A stretch of DNA of 64,000 nucleotides from contig AP026173.1 of the NCBI GenBank assembly GCA_030295235.1, forward strand, positions 1 through 64,000, read 5' to 3'. Position 1 is the first letter of the stretch. Each line of letters begins with the position of its first letter. Of this stretch, positions 34,964 to 46,900 are shown piece after piece. The notes beneath the pieces are model-generated. The model had not been told where the DNA came from and did no database searches. It saw only the letters and a list, made by a program, of their open reading frames with translations. Source of the stretch: Fistulifera solaris. Lineage: Eukaryota; Bacillariophyta; Bacillariophyceae; Naviculales; Stauroneidaceae. Position numbers and translations under genes: made by a program.

Positions 34964-37900
34964 ATGTCAGACTATAAGGAAATAGTCTCCTCGAGTAAAA
35001 TGATAGCGTCGCTTATTACGGAACTCGATAAGCCGAACGGACTATACACGTGGTTGGTGCTTCACGGCGAGACTAACTCTTTGACGCGTTATGTTGCGTT
35101 GTCGAGAACGTTTTGTCAAGAAAAACGACCTTTACCCAATTTAATGCCGGATGTGTTAGAGAAACTGGTGACGACGCAAGAAAATTTAATTTCTCTGTAT
35201 GATTTGTGGTGCTGTTTCTGGAATACCTACGAACGTATTCAAGATAATGAGCTGTGGTTGAATTCTGTCGAGCGCCACCCATTTGTCATTCTGTTTAATA
35301 GCTCAATGCGACCTGGCTTGAGGTTTACAAGTGTTGCTTGGAAGGTTGTCGTCAAGATCCGTAGCAAGCATCCGACTTTGGATCCTTGGATGTTGAGTTT
35401 GGCGGCGTTTTCGTTGCTCTTGAGAGCCATGAAGAGTCATTCTGCAAGCTATGAACAGTGGAATCGACTCTGCGAAACTCGATTTGAAAATTCGGTCGAT
35501 GATTATCTAGTAAAGAAACTGTATGAAAGCGAATGTCGATGCTGGGAGGCTCCTCTCGATCCTCCGCAAGGATTCACCCCGGAAAGCATTACATCTTTCG
35601 TGGCGGAATTCATTACACATGTTTTTCCAGCGAAAAAGGGAAAAATGATAAAGGCGAACCGTCTCTCGCAAACAATATCACCCAGTGGCTTGACAAGTAT
35701 GAGAATAACACGGAGAACCTGAATCCCATGATACTCATGGCGGAATACGTCAAATATATGAAAAATCGCAAAGGTTTAAATCCATTTGTTTTTCTTGCGA
35801 AACCCTCGGACGATCTCATACAAGAAGCAACGAGTTCTTTCGACGCAAATGCGTCTCAAGCGCCAGAGAAAGAAACGCCGGCATTACAAGGAACCGATGT
35901 CAGAGAAAGTTTGAAGGAGTTAGATACGTCCACATCGCCGCAACCACACGAAGAGGAAGGTTCAGACGATGACGCTAATGGCATTGGGTTTGATGAAGAA
36001 TCTGGAGGTGATATTTCTATGCGGCACGAGGATGATGACGTGGATGAAATGTCGACGACCTCACAGCCCACGCCGCAGAATGATGATCAAGTAGAAGGAG
36101 CTAGTCGACTGATAGCGATGTTGATTACCGAAGTTGACAAACCGAACGGCTTGTACACGTGGCTATTGCAGTTCGGCGAGCAGTACAGTTTGACAGATTT
36201 TGTTGCGTTATCTACTACATTCTGTCAAGAAAAGAGTCCTTTACAAGATAGCACACCAGTCTTGTTGCAATCGCTAGTCGCAACTAAGGAAAACCTTGAT
36301 TCCCTGCATCGTTTGTGGTGTTGTTTTTGGAACACCTACGATCGTATTCGAGATGACCCTTTGTGGAAAGAAGCCATCGAGCCTCACCCTTTGTTGACAG
36401 ATCTCGATAAGACTTCATCACCTGGCATGAAGTTTTTAACGGTTGCTTGGAAGATTGCAGTTAAATTACGGGAGAGAAATTCGAAACTGGATCCTTGGAT
36501 TTTGAGTTTGGCAGCAATGTCCCTTCTTTTAGAAGGGATGAACAGCCATCTTGCAAGCTATCAAGAATGGGTAGAATTTCGCTCGGCGCGGTTTAGCGAC
36601 TCACACGATGCATATTTACTCAGCAAACTTTATCAAAGTAATCGCCGTTGCAAGGACTATCCTCTCGATCCTCCGCCTGGTTTTATACCTGACCTTGTCT
36701 CGTCCCTCGTGAAGACCGTTATCAATACCCAAGTCTTTGACGGACTTACATCGAAAACGACACTAGCGGAAGCTATTATAATTTGGTTTGAACGGCTGGG
36801 GAATAGATGGGAAAATCTAGACCCCACTACATTGATGACCGAATACGTGAAGTTCATTGAAAACGGAAAAGGGCTCAATCCGTTTGTTTTTCTTGCAAAA
36901 TCTTCCGACATGTTTTTGTCACAAAGAAAAAAGACTGGCAGTCAGGTACTTCTCCCAGTAGTGGGAACTGGACCATTAGCATCACAAGGGTTAGCTTCGA
37001 AAGAACACCGCACCGAAGGTCGAGCATTCGATGCATCACCCTCTCGGAATGAAGAAGACATTTCTGATGAGGGTATGGGTAACGCGCTCAATGACGAAGC
37101 TGACGATGACGCTTCTGTACAGCAAAACGACGAAAATGACAACACGAATGGTAATAGTGACAAGCACCCCGCCAATGACGGCGAAGATAATGCAGATGGA
37201 GCAAAGAAGCGAAAGTTATACCAAGATGCTTCGCGAAGTCAACGTTTATCTACCGCTATGGCACTGGTTGTGCAAGAACTTTCCAAAATGAATCAGGGTT
37301 TGCCAGACTCGGCCGCCCAGGTCCACTCTATATCCGATTCCATGGAATTGAACGAATGGACTGTGTCCTTGCTGGTTGTGGATCATGTAGCGCCAAGTAG
37401 CAGGTTGGTTCGATACTTGGACGAAGCGTCGCCGAAACAATGGACGAAAGAACTTATTCCAACACTCAATCGTGCTTTGCTGCGGTTCTCACAAGAGAAT
37501 TTAGTTGAAAAGGCCACTCGGACGGCACCTGTATCTGTGTCAAAGTCGGATGGAGTAGTGCAGATTCATGGGAGTGTGACGGATGATAAGATCATGAGCA
37601 AAGCTGTGATTCTGCTTTATTATCACGCGCTTGAAGCAATTCTGACATCGGAGTCGGAACGACTGAAAATAACATCACATCCACAGATCGTGATGTACTC
37701 TGTTTTCACAAGGCTCTGTTGGCATGCTGCATGTGGTGCGTGACGAAGGCTATCGGTGCTACGCAAAAACTGCGGTCTTCCCCTTGCCTACAAGCTTTGT
37801 CGATACAATCGACACTACGAGTTTGCGACAGCAACCCTTACGATTTCCTGAAGGTCTCTGAATCTTTTTTACGTGTTTTGTGCCTTGGAACATCAAATCT

Positions 37901-38686
37901 TAAGTTGGGATCACCGTTACCACAAAAATTACCGCGTTTGCTACACCGCGATCTCCAGTCGATGGAAGTGACCATTTTGGATTCCTTGTTGTGGTCCACT
38001 TCTATTTTGAATGGCACGGCTGGTTCTTTACCTGAGCAAATTGAAGATTTTGTGAGCAAGTCGAATGAGAATGTCACCCTCTGGCCTCCGGAAATACTGG
38101 CACCAACCTTGCGAGAGGAATCATCGGAGTCTGGTAATAATATTGCCTATCCTACACCGGAGCACGAGGACTTTGCCGAATACCGGTGTGTGAACTTTTG
38201 ATCCGATCCGTGGTGAAGCTCTCCTTTTCGCGTTTCGAAGACATCTGCGGTTTGCTGAAAGTTCCTGCCCAGTATCCTCTGGTGACACATGCTTGGGTGG
38301 CTTTTCGTCATTTGCTGCGTCATCATGTAGAGATGTTGTTCGATCGACACGTAGATCAGTGGATTTTATGCTGTCTTTACGGTGTGGCTAAGGTTCTGTC
38401 GTATCCGCTGACCTTTGCGGAAATCATTGAAGCTTACATCAAGTCGCGTGGTCCGATAGTGGGAGATGTGACTTGCCAACACATCTTGCGCTACATTCGT
38501 ATGGATAATACCAGTCACGATTTAACGACCGGTGATGTAATTGCGCTGTACAACCATGTTTGGGTCCCGAGTATGAAATCATACTTGATGGAGAGTGCTT
38601 CGCTCCGCGAGAGTGCCAAAAAAGTTAAAGAGTTGCTTCGTGCGAAAGAAGTCGCGATGGCGGACGAACCCGTAGATGAACAATAA
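34964..38686 (+). CDS. RBR: Retinoblastoma-related protein with duplicated N-domain
   Basis: The C-terminal half is a pocket protein. RB-A lies at about 37245-37860 (LNEWTVSLLVVDHVAPSSRL, ILLYYHALEAILTSESERL, ALLACCMWC, PYDFLKVSESFLR). RB-B lies at about 38190-38585 (VVKLSFSRFEDICGLL, DRHVDQWILCCLYGVAKV, LTFAEIIEAYI, ALYNHVWVPSMKSYL). Pocket proteins bind LxCxE partners and E2F to restrain S-phase entry. The N-terminal cyclin-like module occurs twice, at 34982-35830 and 36106-36910, sharing DKPNGLYTWL, LWCCFWNTY, DPWxLSLAA and KGLNPFVFLAK. Acidic linkers (DEESGGDISMRHEDDDVDE) separate the modules. Frames change at A5GGGA5 35633-35645, near 37715 and at the GTGTGTG of 38189; protein sequence is continuous across each. 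Nuclear location is expected. Confidence 0.88.
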
Positions 38687-39218
38687 GAACGAAAGTAAAT
38701 AGTTAATCACTTTACAAAGAACACTCCTTATTAATGTGTTTAATTCCATATGTCTAAGGTTAGTGGTCTCGCCAACCTTTGCGATGCGTGATGCGTCTCG
38801 AGATCGAGATGGGGGAAAGAACGCAATCGACAAATTTCGGGACTGAAATAAGTTGAGTCGTCAGGTTACCGGTACCTAAAACCTACACTTTGCACCACAG
38901 TACAGCAGCCAAGAAAAAGGAAGCGAGGAAAACGAGAAAGAGGCTCGATCCTTTTTGTCGTCAGAAATAACAGAGAAAGAAGCGCAAGATTCAATTCATT
39001 CTATTACCTTTGATCAATTGCGACGTACAATAATAATGAATGATTTAGTTGTGTGAATCGAACATTCATTATTTGTTAATACTGATTCCGGTGTGAGGCG
39101 ATTTGTACTTTGCATGAACTAGAACTAATTGAAGTGGAAACGTCTCTTGATACTCGACAAACACGCATCCTAATCTTATCGCACCTTTCGTCAATCTCGC
39201 GAGTGAGAAAGAACGACA
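38687..39218. other. Intergenic between two plus-strand genes
   Basis: Contains the end of the pocket-protein gene and the promoter of the next gene. Short AT-rich tracts only; nothing recognised. Confidence 0.6.
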
Positions 39219-41676
39219 ATGAACAGTCGTGACGAACCTTTACACGATACGAGTCACGTACATGCTCCTCTACATAATTCCGACGACAGTGTCGGAAGCT
39301 ATCCGGTCGACACAGAAATGAATATTGATGATTTATTGAGTTTAGGATCCTCATCGTTCGATATGCGATTAACCAATCCAGTACAAATGGAGTTACAAGA
39401 GAATGCACGGTTACCGACCTTTTATGGAACGGTCGATCGTTCCGGTAGCAGTTCGATTGGTATTTCGCGACGCGTCCCCGAAGCAGCTTTGCACAGTCCC
39501 ACACGGCTACAGCAGCAACAACGACACCACAGTGATAGTACTGACGATATTCCGGCTATTAATTGGGGTGAATTGTTCTTGAATGATCGACAACGTGTCA
39601 GCTATCATGGAAATTACAAAGAAGCGGGTGTTTTGAAAGAAAATGTGGATACGTTTCCGATGATCGTACCCACCGGAGTTGATAGAACGGCGGCTCCGTC
39701 GGGAACAATAGACAACAATCAAAACACCAACAACGACCCGAATGACTTTATCATTGAAGTGGAACCGACGCCCTTGTCGGAGATCAAACGCCGCGTCGAA
39801 GAGCGGCATCATCGAGAACAAAATCGCAATATTGCAGTCAACGAAGGGCCGCGACATCATCCTTTCAGTCGAAGTACTCCTCTGCTGGCTTACGATCACG
39901 GCAACAACGATGCGGTCAGTATGGCACACGCGATTGCTACTGCAGCGGCTTTGGCGTCGACAACGATGCAACACAGGCCATCAACAAGTACAGGCATGTC
40001 GAAGTTACCTCCGGCGACAGCCGGTGTTCTAAAAGATATTTCTACCAAGAAAAAGAAACACGGCTTCGGTCCTAATCATATTGTGCCATCGGTTCCTGAA
40101 ACCGATGCACGTCGTATGTCACGGAAGCGACCGCCTCCCGTCATTACGACCAATACAAATACAAACAGTCACCATAATTCGTTCCTTCCCATGGCACCAC
40201 CATTTGCTTCTGCGGCGACTACAAATCATCACAATTCCGCGAGTTACCATGTAGACGACTCCGAAATGAATGACGCGGATCGAGGATCTCCGACAAATCC
40301 AGGCGATGCGTACGAGCGGAAAAAGCAACGAGCGAAGGATGCACGAGTCAAGCTAAATGAATCAATCGATCGAATGCACATTTCGATACGCCTGGCATTA
40401 ACACAGTCACAGCAAAGACTGAAGCAAACTCAAGAGAGCGACACTTTAACCACCGCACAAAAGGAAAAGATTGGCCCTTTAATGCAGCAAACAATACGCA
40501 TCGCCGAGACGGCGAAGAAGTGGGATCGGCCTAGTTTTGTGGGTTCTGCGGCTGATTTGATCCAAATGTTAAATGCGCAATGTGAAGCGTTGATGTTTTT
40601 GGCAATGAATTCATCTAATCATGAAGATGAAAAGCCAGGGAACTGGAATGCGAATGCTACCAATGCTTTTCCAGCTTCGTCAGCCATCTCTCCTTCCAAT
40701 AATGGGCAGAATAAGCGTCACCTCTTGGACGAAACATCCAGCACGTTAAACAGCATTGTTGCAGGAGAAGGCATGGCAAATAGCAACAGCAACAATAAAC
40801 GTGTACGAACTACTCCAACGAATGAGTCGTCTCAAATTAATTTGGACGTTAAAGATGATGGAACCTGGATGACAAACGGTCGGATATTGCAGTGTCTCGC
40901 ATCCTTCTTGGATCCTTCTTCACTGCATCGCTGTCACTTTCGCATCTGCAAAGCTTGGATGACTTTGGGAATTTTCAATTCGGATGCTATATGGGAAAGG
41001 TTGGTGTTGCAGCGCTTTGGCTACTATTGTGTGCGACAATGGCGTGACAAACTTCAACTCGAAGATACCTCCGACTACCCTTCCTTTGCTACTTTGTACA
41101 AAAGTATGGACATGGCCAACGCAATGCCCCACATTGCTTCCAGTCCATCAAAATGAAGGATGGTTTTTACTGGGCGAAACTCGTTTGCCGGGATCAATCA
41201 GTGCGTGGGTGTATTTAATCGAACGTAGCAACGGCGAAACATTACGGAGCGTCCATAATGCCTCGACGAACAAGTTTCAAAGTCTACCCATTGTAGAATT
41301 ACGGACTGTGTTGCAGAATACTGGTGGCAAAGAAATAGTTTGGAAGCTGGATCAAAGTCAAAGTGTCGATACGTCTACGCGACGTCGTGCGGAAGAAATG
41401 AAAGAATTGCAGGGTGACGATAGTCGATTTGCCAAGCGCGTGTTCCGTTTAGAGGATGGGGCACTCATTCCCGTATCAACCCATACGAATGGTTCCCTTT
41501 GCTTAGGATTGTTCGAAACGGTGATTGTGGTCTCGTACATTCATGCCACGCATTGCAGCACAATCTCTAAATTTGTGCAAAAAAGCAACTTTACTCGATG
41601 GCTCGTGCAAGTCAACGGAACGACGGTGCCTTTGGTAATTCCCTTTCCCAGGGATGCGTTGAGTTTGCAGCATTAG
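39219..41676 (+). CDS. bHLH-like and F-box-like regulatory protein
   Basis: Low-complexity His, Asn and Ser-rich first 360 residues. A basic helix-loop-helix-like segment starts near residue 365 (YERKKQRAKDARVKLNESID), with an unusually long loop of about 60 residues before a second helix (SAADLIQMLNAQCEALMFL). An F-box-like segment follows at about residues 553-615 (ILQCLASFLDPSSLHRC, ICKAWMTLGI, AIWERLVLQRFG). After it comes a compact C-terminal domain (EGWFLLGETRLPGSISAWVY, then VFRLEDGALIPVS). I infer a nuclear regulator that may also join an SCF ubiquitin ligase. The frame changes once at AAAA near 41150. Both domain calls are by pattern only. Confidence 0.6.
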
Positions 41677-42039
41677 CAGAGTTTGTTATGATTTGTTAAT
41701 TTTCAGGTTTCAAATTGGATTATTTTGCATAAAGAATGAATGTGCAAGGCTTTAGCAAAATTTATGCCTCGTGACTCTTGACTGATAGCCAGTCATGAAT
41801 AAAAGTAATCTACATTGTATTCCACAGTCAGCCATTTTTAATAAAAGAAACGAGAATGAATGACTGGGAGCTTGGCGGAAACTGCTACCTCCGACTGGTT
41901 TCCAAAATGAAGGGCATTCATGTCGTATTGGTATAATTGATTGTAACAGTAAAAATAGCTATCGGCAATAAATGTTTACTCTGAGCGTTCGAAACGGTTA
42001 AATTACTTAGCCATCAATACGTGTTGCTATTTTATTAGC

Positions 42040-42120
42040 TACAGAGAAATTTCTCTCTATAGAGAGAAAATGCTCTCTTTAGAGAAAAATCTCTCTATAG
42101 TGAGAAAAATCTCTCTTTCA
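42040..42120. repeat. CTCTCTATAGAGAG palindrome array, left
   Basis: GAGAAATTTCTCTCTATAGA and variants alternate CTCTCT and GAGAGA blocks so that each half-unit can pair with the next. About four units. Confidence 0.8.
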
Positions 42121-43419
42121 AAATTTTAACCGTGTCTTACTTGTGGTTTCAATTAAGGTTATGATTTTTCCAAAAGTGAAACATCACACATCACCGAAAA
42201 TTCTCATCGCGACCGCAACATCGACGCAACACAGAAACAAGGCTTCGGAGTTACGCAAACACTTCTAATTACTTATTATCAATCTACCTCTTCAACAGGT
42301 TTGTTAGGGCTTAGCTCTGGAAAGAAGGATGGCGCGTTTGCAGGGCGAGTGCCATTCTTGGCTTCATGTGCTGGTTACGACGAGCCAATTTCACCACCAC
42401 CATTGTTTTATTGTGACAAGCGCACTTTTGATCCGAGGCTCATCTTTGAACAAAGCGTGTTGTTTCCATGCTGACTGAAGTCTGGAAAATTTACGCGGTC
42501 CGGGGCTGCTTCGTTTACCAGCAGCAATACTTGATTCTTTCTCGAAAAAATGCAGCTTTAGAGCCAGAAGATTCTTTGACCGAAGGAGTGGGAGGAAGAA
42601 CGTTACGCTGCTGCAAAGAAGAAAGGAAAGGACCAACAAGAGGTCTATCCTGTTGGCTTTGGATGTTGGGTCGATAGAACTCACGGTCGTATCCACGAGC
42701 CGTCGGTGGGAGAGCCAGTCAAAGAATTCAATCTTCGCATGATTTCATGAACCATCATTTGCCTACGAATTCCCAATCGATATTTTTCAAGATTTTCTTG
42801 TTTGGATAGTCTAAATGGGCCTTTTCCTAAATCTATTTATAATAGCGCGCTGTGTCCGTGTGTGTGTGTGTGTGTCACGTAACGTAACGCGCTCCCGGGT
42901 GTCTGAATCACGGGTTTGACGCTATCCCCGGGGATCGAGCCCCCCGCTTGCGGGAAGGGCGAGAACGAAAAAAGCCCTGCAGGGGCTAGACGCCGAAGGC
43001 GGCTAGTAATAGATAAAACGAGTCTCTCGTTGGTTCGATCGGTGAGCATGCTATTGCGAAATCCGAGAGATGGCGCGCCACAGCGCAATCCTCCGCACTG
43101 GGAAACCGGCGCAGGTTTGTCGCTTTACTACTAACTGTGGTACAGTGATTCAGAAATCGGAGTTTCTGAAAGAAAGAAAAAAATATTTGTGCCAAAAGAG
43201 AAAAACCAGTGGAAAATTCAGTCAAATGTCGAAAAAGCATCCGCATTTCAGGAAAATTAGGAATAAATATGATGGTTTCTTGTGAGAGTTGCGAGTGTTG
43301 TGAATTACTACGTAGTATGTGAACGCGATGAGAGTTTGAGTCGGATTCCGTTGAAACGCAGAGACCTTAATTGAAAAGCGTGTTCTTGCTGTTGAGTTTA
43401 GTTACCTACTCAATCGAGC

Positions 43420-43525
43420 TAGAGAGATATTTCTCTTTATAGAGAGCAATTTCTCTCTATAGGGAGAAAAATACGCTTTTGAGAGAGCAATTTCTCTCTA
43501 TAGTGAGAAATTTCTCTCTACACTA
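43420..43525. repeat. CTCTCTATAGAGAG palindrome array, right
   Basis: The same palindrome family as at 42040-42120, about five half-units (ATTTCTCTCTATAGGGAG, ATTTCTCTCTATAGTGAG). Confidence 0.8.
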
Positions 43526-43903
43526 ACAAGGATAATTACATAGGATTGAACCAAATTTATATTTAGGAGATAAAACGTGATTGAAAACCGGATGTTTGTT
43601 GATACAGTCCTGTAGGAGTTCAACGTTATCGGTAAAAATCATGTCATATAAGCTTTAAGTGTAAATATTCTGTCACGGAGAGACTTTCGACAAGCACCCT
43701 GACACGAAAGAAGAATGACCGCTTGCTTCGCCTACGTTATGACCTATAGTCGCAATAAGAAATGACCCTTCACGACACCGAGGACAAGAAAACCCAAGAT
43801 ACTTGTACACGCTCACAATTATTCAATCGACTGATTAGCATCCTCTTCTTTGTTGTTGCTTTCCTCTGCTTCACATTTACCTCTTCTCTCATTAATAGAC
43901 AGC

Positions 43904-46900
43904 ATGACTGAGGCGAATAACGCAAACGCAACGACAGCCGTTAATCCGTTGAAAACAGATGCAGATCTCTTGTCGCTCTTGAAACGACTGGATGGCATTC
44001 ACAAATACAAAACCTTTCAACGATGGAAAGCGCGATTCTTGGATCGTCTGGAATCTTTCTTGTACGAGGCGGGCATGGGACCAGCAGATGAATCCTGTCA
44101 AGCGTTTTCGACTTTGTTGCAGAAACAAATTCGGCGGGGGCAAGCCGTACAAGCGCATGTTGCCCACGGCGAATTGACTGCCGAGAAAAAGACCGTCAAA
44201 GCGGCGTTGGCGCTGAATGAAATGTGCACTTTGTTAACGAATGCTGTACAAGAAACGGAATTGTTGATTCCTGCGAATACAAAGGAAGAGAAGCAACGAG
44301 GTTACACAAAGTTCCATCTAGGAGCCGTATTGATTCGACAAGGATTTCATCAATATCAAGCGATGCAAGCCATTGAGGCGGATTTGCAGCAACTGTCGCG
44401 CGATTTAGAACAAGTGGCCGATAAGCAACAGCAAGAACTCTTTCATATGTATCACACACAGGTACAGCGATTTTGTGATGTCATGGCCGATTTGAATTTG
44501 TATGAAGTCATGAAGAAGTGTTTGCAATTTGCGCAAGCTCCCGAAGAAGAAGAAAGCAGTGATGAAGAACCCATTGTCATTCAAATTGTTATTCATACAC
44601 ACGACGGGAAGAAATTGACATTGACGCTGGATCAGACAGAGACGATTGGGAACATTAAGGAGAGTATCGTGGCAGCATGTGGTATTCCGGTCGAACGACA
44701 GGTGCTGACCTTTCAAGATACTCTTCTGAACGATCCCGACGCTACTTTGGTGGGTTGCGGTATTTCAGATCAGTCGGAATTGAAAGTCGAACCATTCCGT
44801 ATACCCATTACAGTCAAGACAATGGATGGAGTAATTCATTCCATGCAAGTCGACCCGACGGATTATTTGACGAGTATTAAACAGCAACTGACGGAACGAA
44901 CTGGCATTGCACCCAACAACCAAAACCTCACTTTGCAGAACACACCACTAGATGATTTGAAAACTGTATCCGAGAATGGTATTGCAGCAGAGAGTCAGTT
45001 AGAAATGGAACCCAAGATGTTGAACTTAAACGTCACGCTGCCCGGTGGGAAATTTGTGGTAGTATCAGTTCCCCCTTCGGATACGGTAGAGGATTTAAAA
45101 GAAAAAGTTGCCCATCAAACGGGGCTCGCGGCACCAAGACAAGTCATAAAGGTCGCGGAACAGGCACTGCCTGTTGATCAACCGCTGCGCGATTTGGGTT
45201 TGAATGATGGTTCAAATATCGTCGTCGACCTCTTTCAAATACCGATTCAAGTCAAAACTATGGACGGGAAGTCGATATCGTTGATGATCGAACCGACCAA
45301 GTATTTAAGTGACGTGAAACGGCAATTGGAAGCGGATTCGGGTTTGCACGCCGCCAACATGCAATTGAGTAGAGACGACGAGGATGGGAACTCTGAAGTG
45401 CTGGACAACGATATGAAGACAGCGCAAGATTATGATATCCGGGCGGATGCGGTTTTGGACTTGGCACCCAAGAAGATGCCGATCCGGGTTCAACTTCCGG
45501 ATGGAAAAGAAATAGAAGTCGAAATTAGTCCTAGCGATACGGCAGATGTTATCAAACAAGCGGTTTATGACAAAAGTGGTTTGGCCCCTTCGCGACAAAA
45601 GTTAATGTATCAAGAAGAAGAAATGCCGCTGGATGAAACGGTTCGAAAGATGGGCCTACAACCTGGGGATTTACTTCAGGTGGATTTTAATAAGGTGCCT
45701 ATTATAGTTAACACGATGGACGGACGACAAATTAAAGTCGATATCGATCTTGCGGACAGCCTTGGTGATATCAGAAAGCACTTGGAAGTAGAGACGGGCC
45801 TTCCTGCGAACAACATTCAATTGTTCTTGGACGGGAATGCACTAGATGACGACCAAAGGACTGCCGAAGACTATGGTGTTGAGGCTGGCAGTGAGCTCGA
45901 CTTAGAGCCTAAATCAATTACCCTAACAATTGAGTTACCCGATGGAAAAACGATTGCGCTGGTTGTTTCACCGCAGGATACGACTCATGATATAAAGGCA
46001 AAAATTCAGGCCAAGTGCGGCTTGGCCCCGGAACGCCAAGTGGTTTGTCATAATGGAAAAGAATTGCCGCCAGATGGAACAAAAGTACGAGAGATGGGTA
46101 TTCCAGCTGATGCAACGTTACAAGTGGGTTTACATAAAATCCCAATCGTCGCAAAGACTATGGATGGACGCAAGATCCAAGTGGACGTTGAACCTGCTAC
46201 GACTCTTGCTGACCTAAAGAAGCAAGTCCAAGACGAGGCAGGGATTACAGCGGACAACATCGCGATGAGCATGGGCGGCCATCCTTTAGATGATGATGGT
46301 AAATCTCTCAACGATTATGGAATACGAGCGGGTAGTGAGTTGGATTTGGAGCCTAAATCTATTGCTGTGACAGTCGAGTTGCCTGACGGTACGAAACATC
46401 CTATCACGATTCGCCCCAGCGATACGATAGGCAATCTCAAGCAAGCAATCGAGGACGCAACTGGGATCCAAGCTCCTCGCCAAGTTGTTCATTATCAAGG
46501 TAACGAAATTAAGCCTGACCAGACAGTTCGGTCCATTGGTATTCCCGACGGTGCGACGCTGCAAGTTGGCTACTTTAAAATACCCATTGCTGTCAATTGC
46601 GTTGATGGTTCCCAATTGCATGTAAACATTGAATTGACTGCTACGTTAAGCGATATCAAGAAAGTCATTGAGCAAGAATCAGGAGTACCCGCAAACAATC
46701 AGAGCTTGAGTTTCGACGGCAGTCCGCTGGAGGACGATAGTAGCAAAACAGCTGTCGATTATGGCATTCAGGCAGGTAGTGAAATCGATATGGAACCCAA
46801 CACGATGCGATTACAGGTTGAACTTCCGGACGGGTCAACTATACCATTGTTTGTCAGACCGGCGGATTCTACCGATGCAATCAAAGATTTGATTCATAAA

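Larger units (their letters stand above)
41677..43903. other. Intergenic with palindromic repeats
   Basis: No supported gene over 2.2 kb. It holds two arrays of CTCTCTATAGAGAG-type palindromes, a GT microsatellite at 42857-42875 and a GC-rich island at 42880-43090. A 101-codon minus-strand frame at 42391-42696 has one hydrophobic segment and no recognisable domain. Confidence 0.6.

Noticed and set aside
42391-42696. 101-codon minus-strand frame with a hydrophobic stretch
   Set aside because: No domain and no paralogue in the window; likely chance.
42900-42960. tRNA-like T-arm in GGGGATCGAGCCCC
   Set aside because: The loop is ATCGAGC, not TTCRANY, and no acceptor or anticodon stem can be formed.
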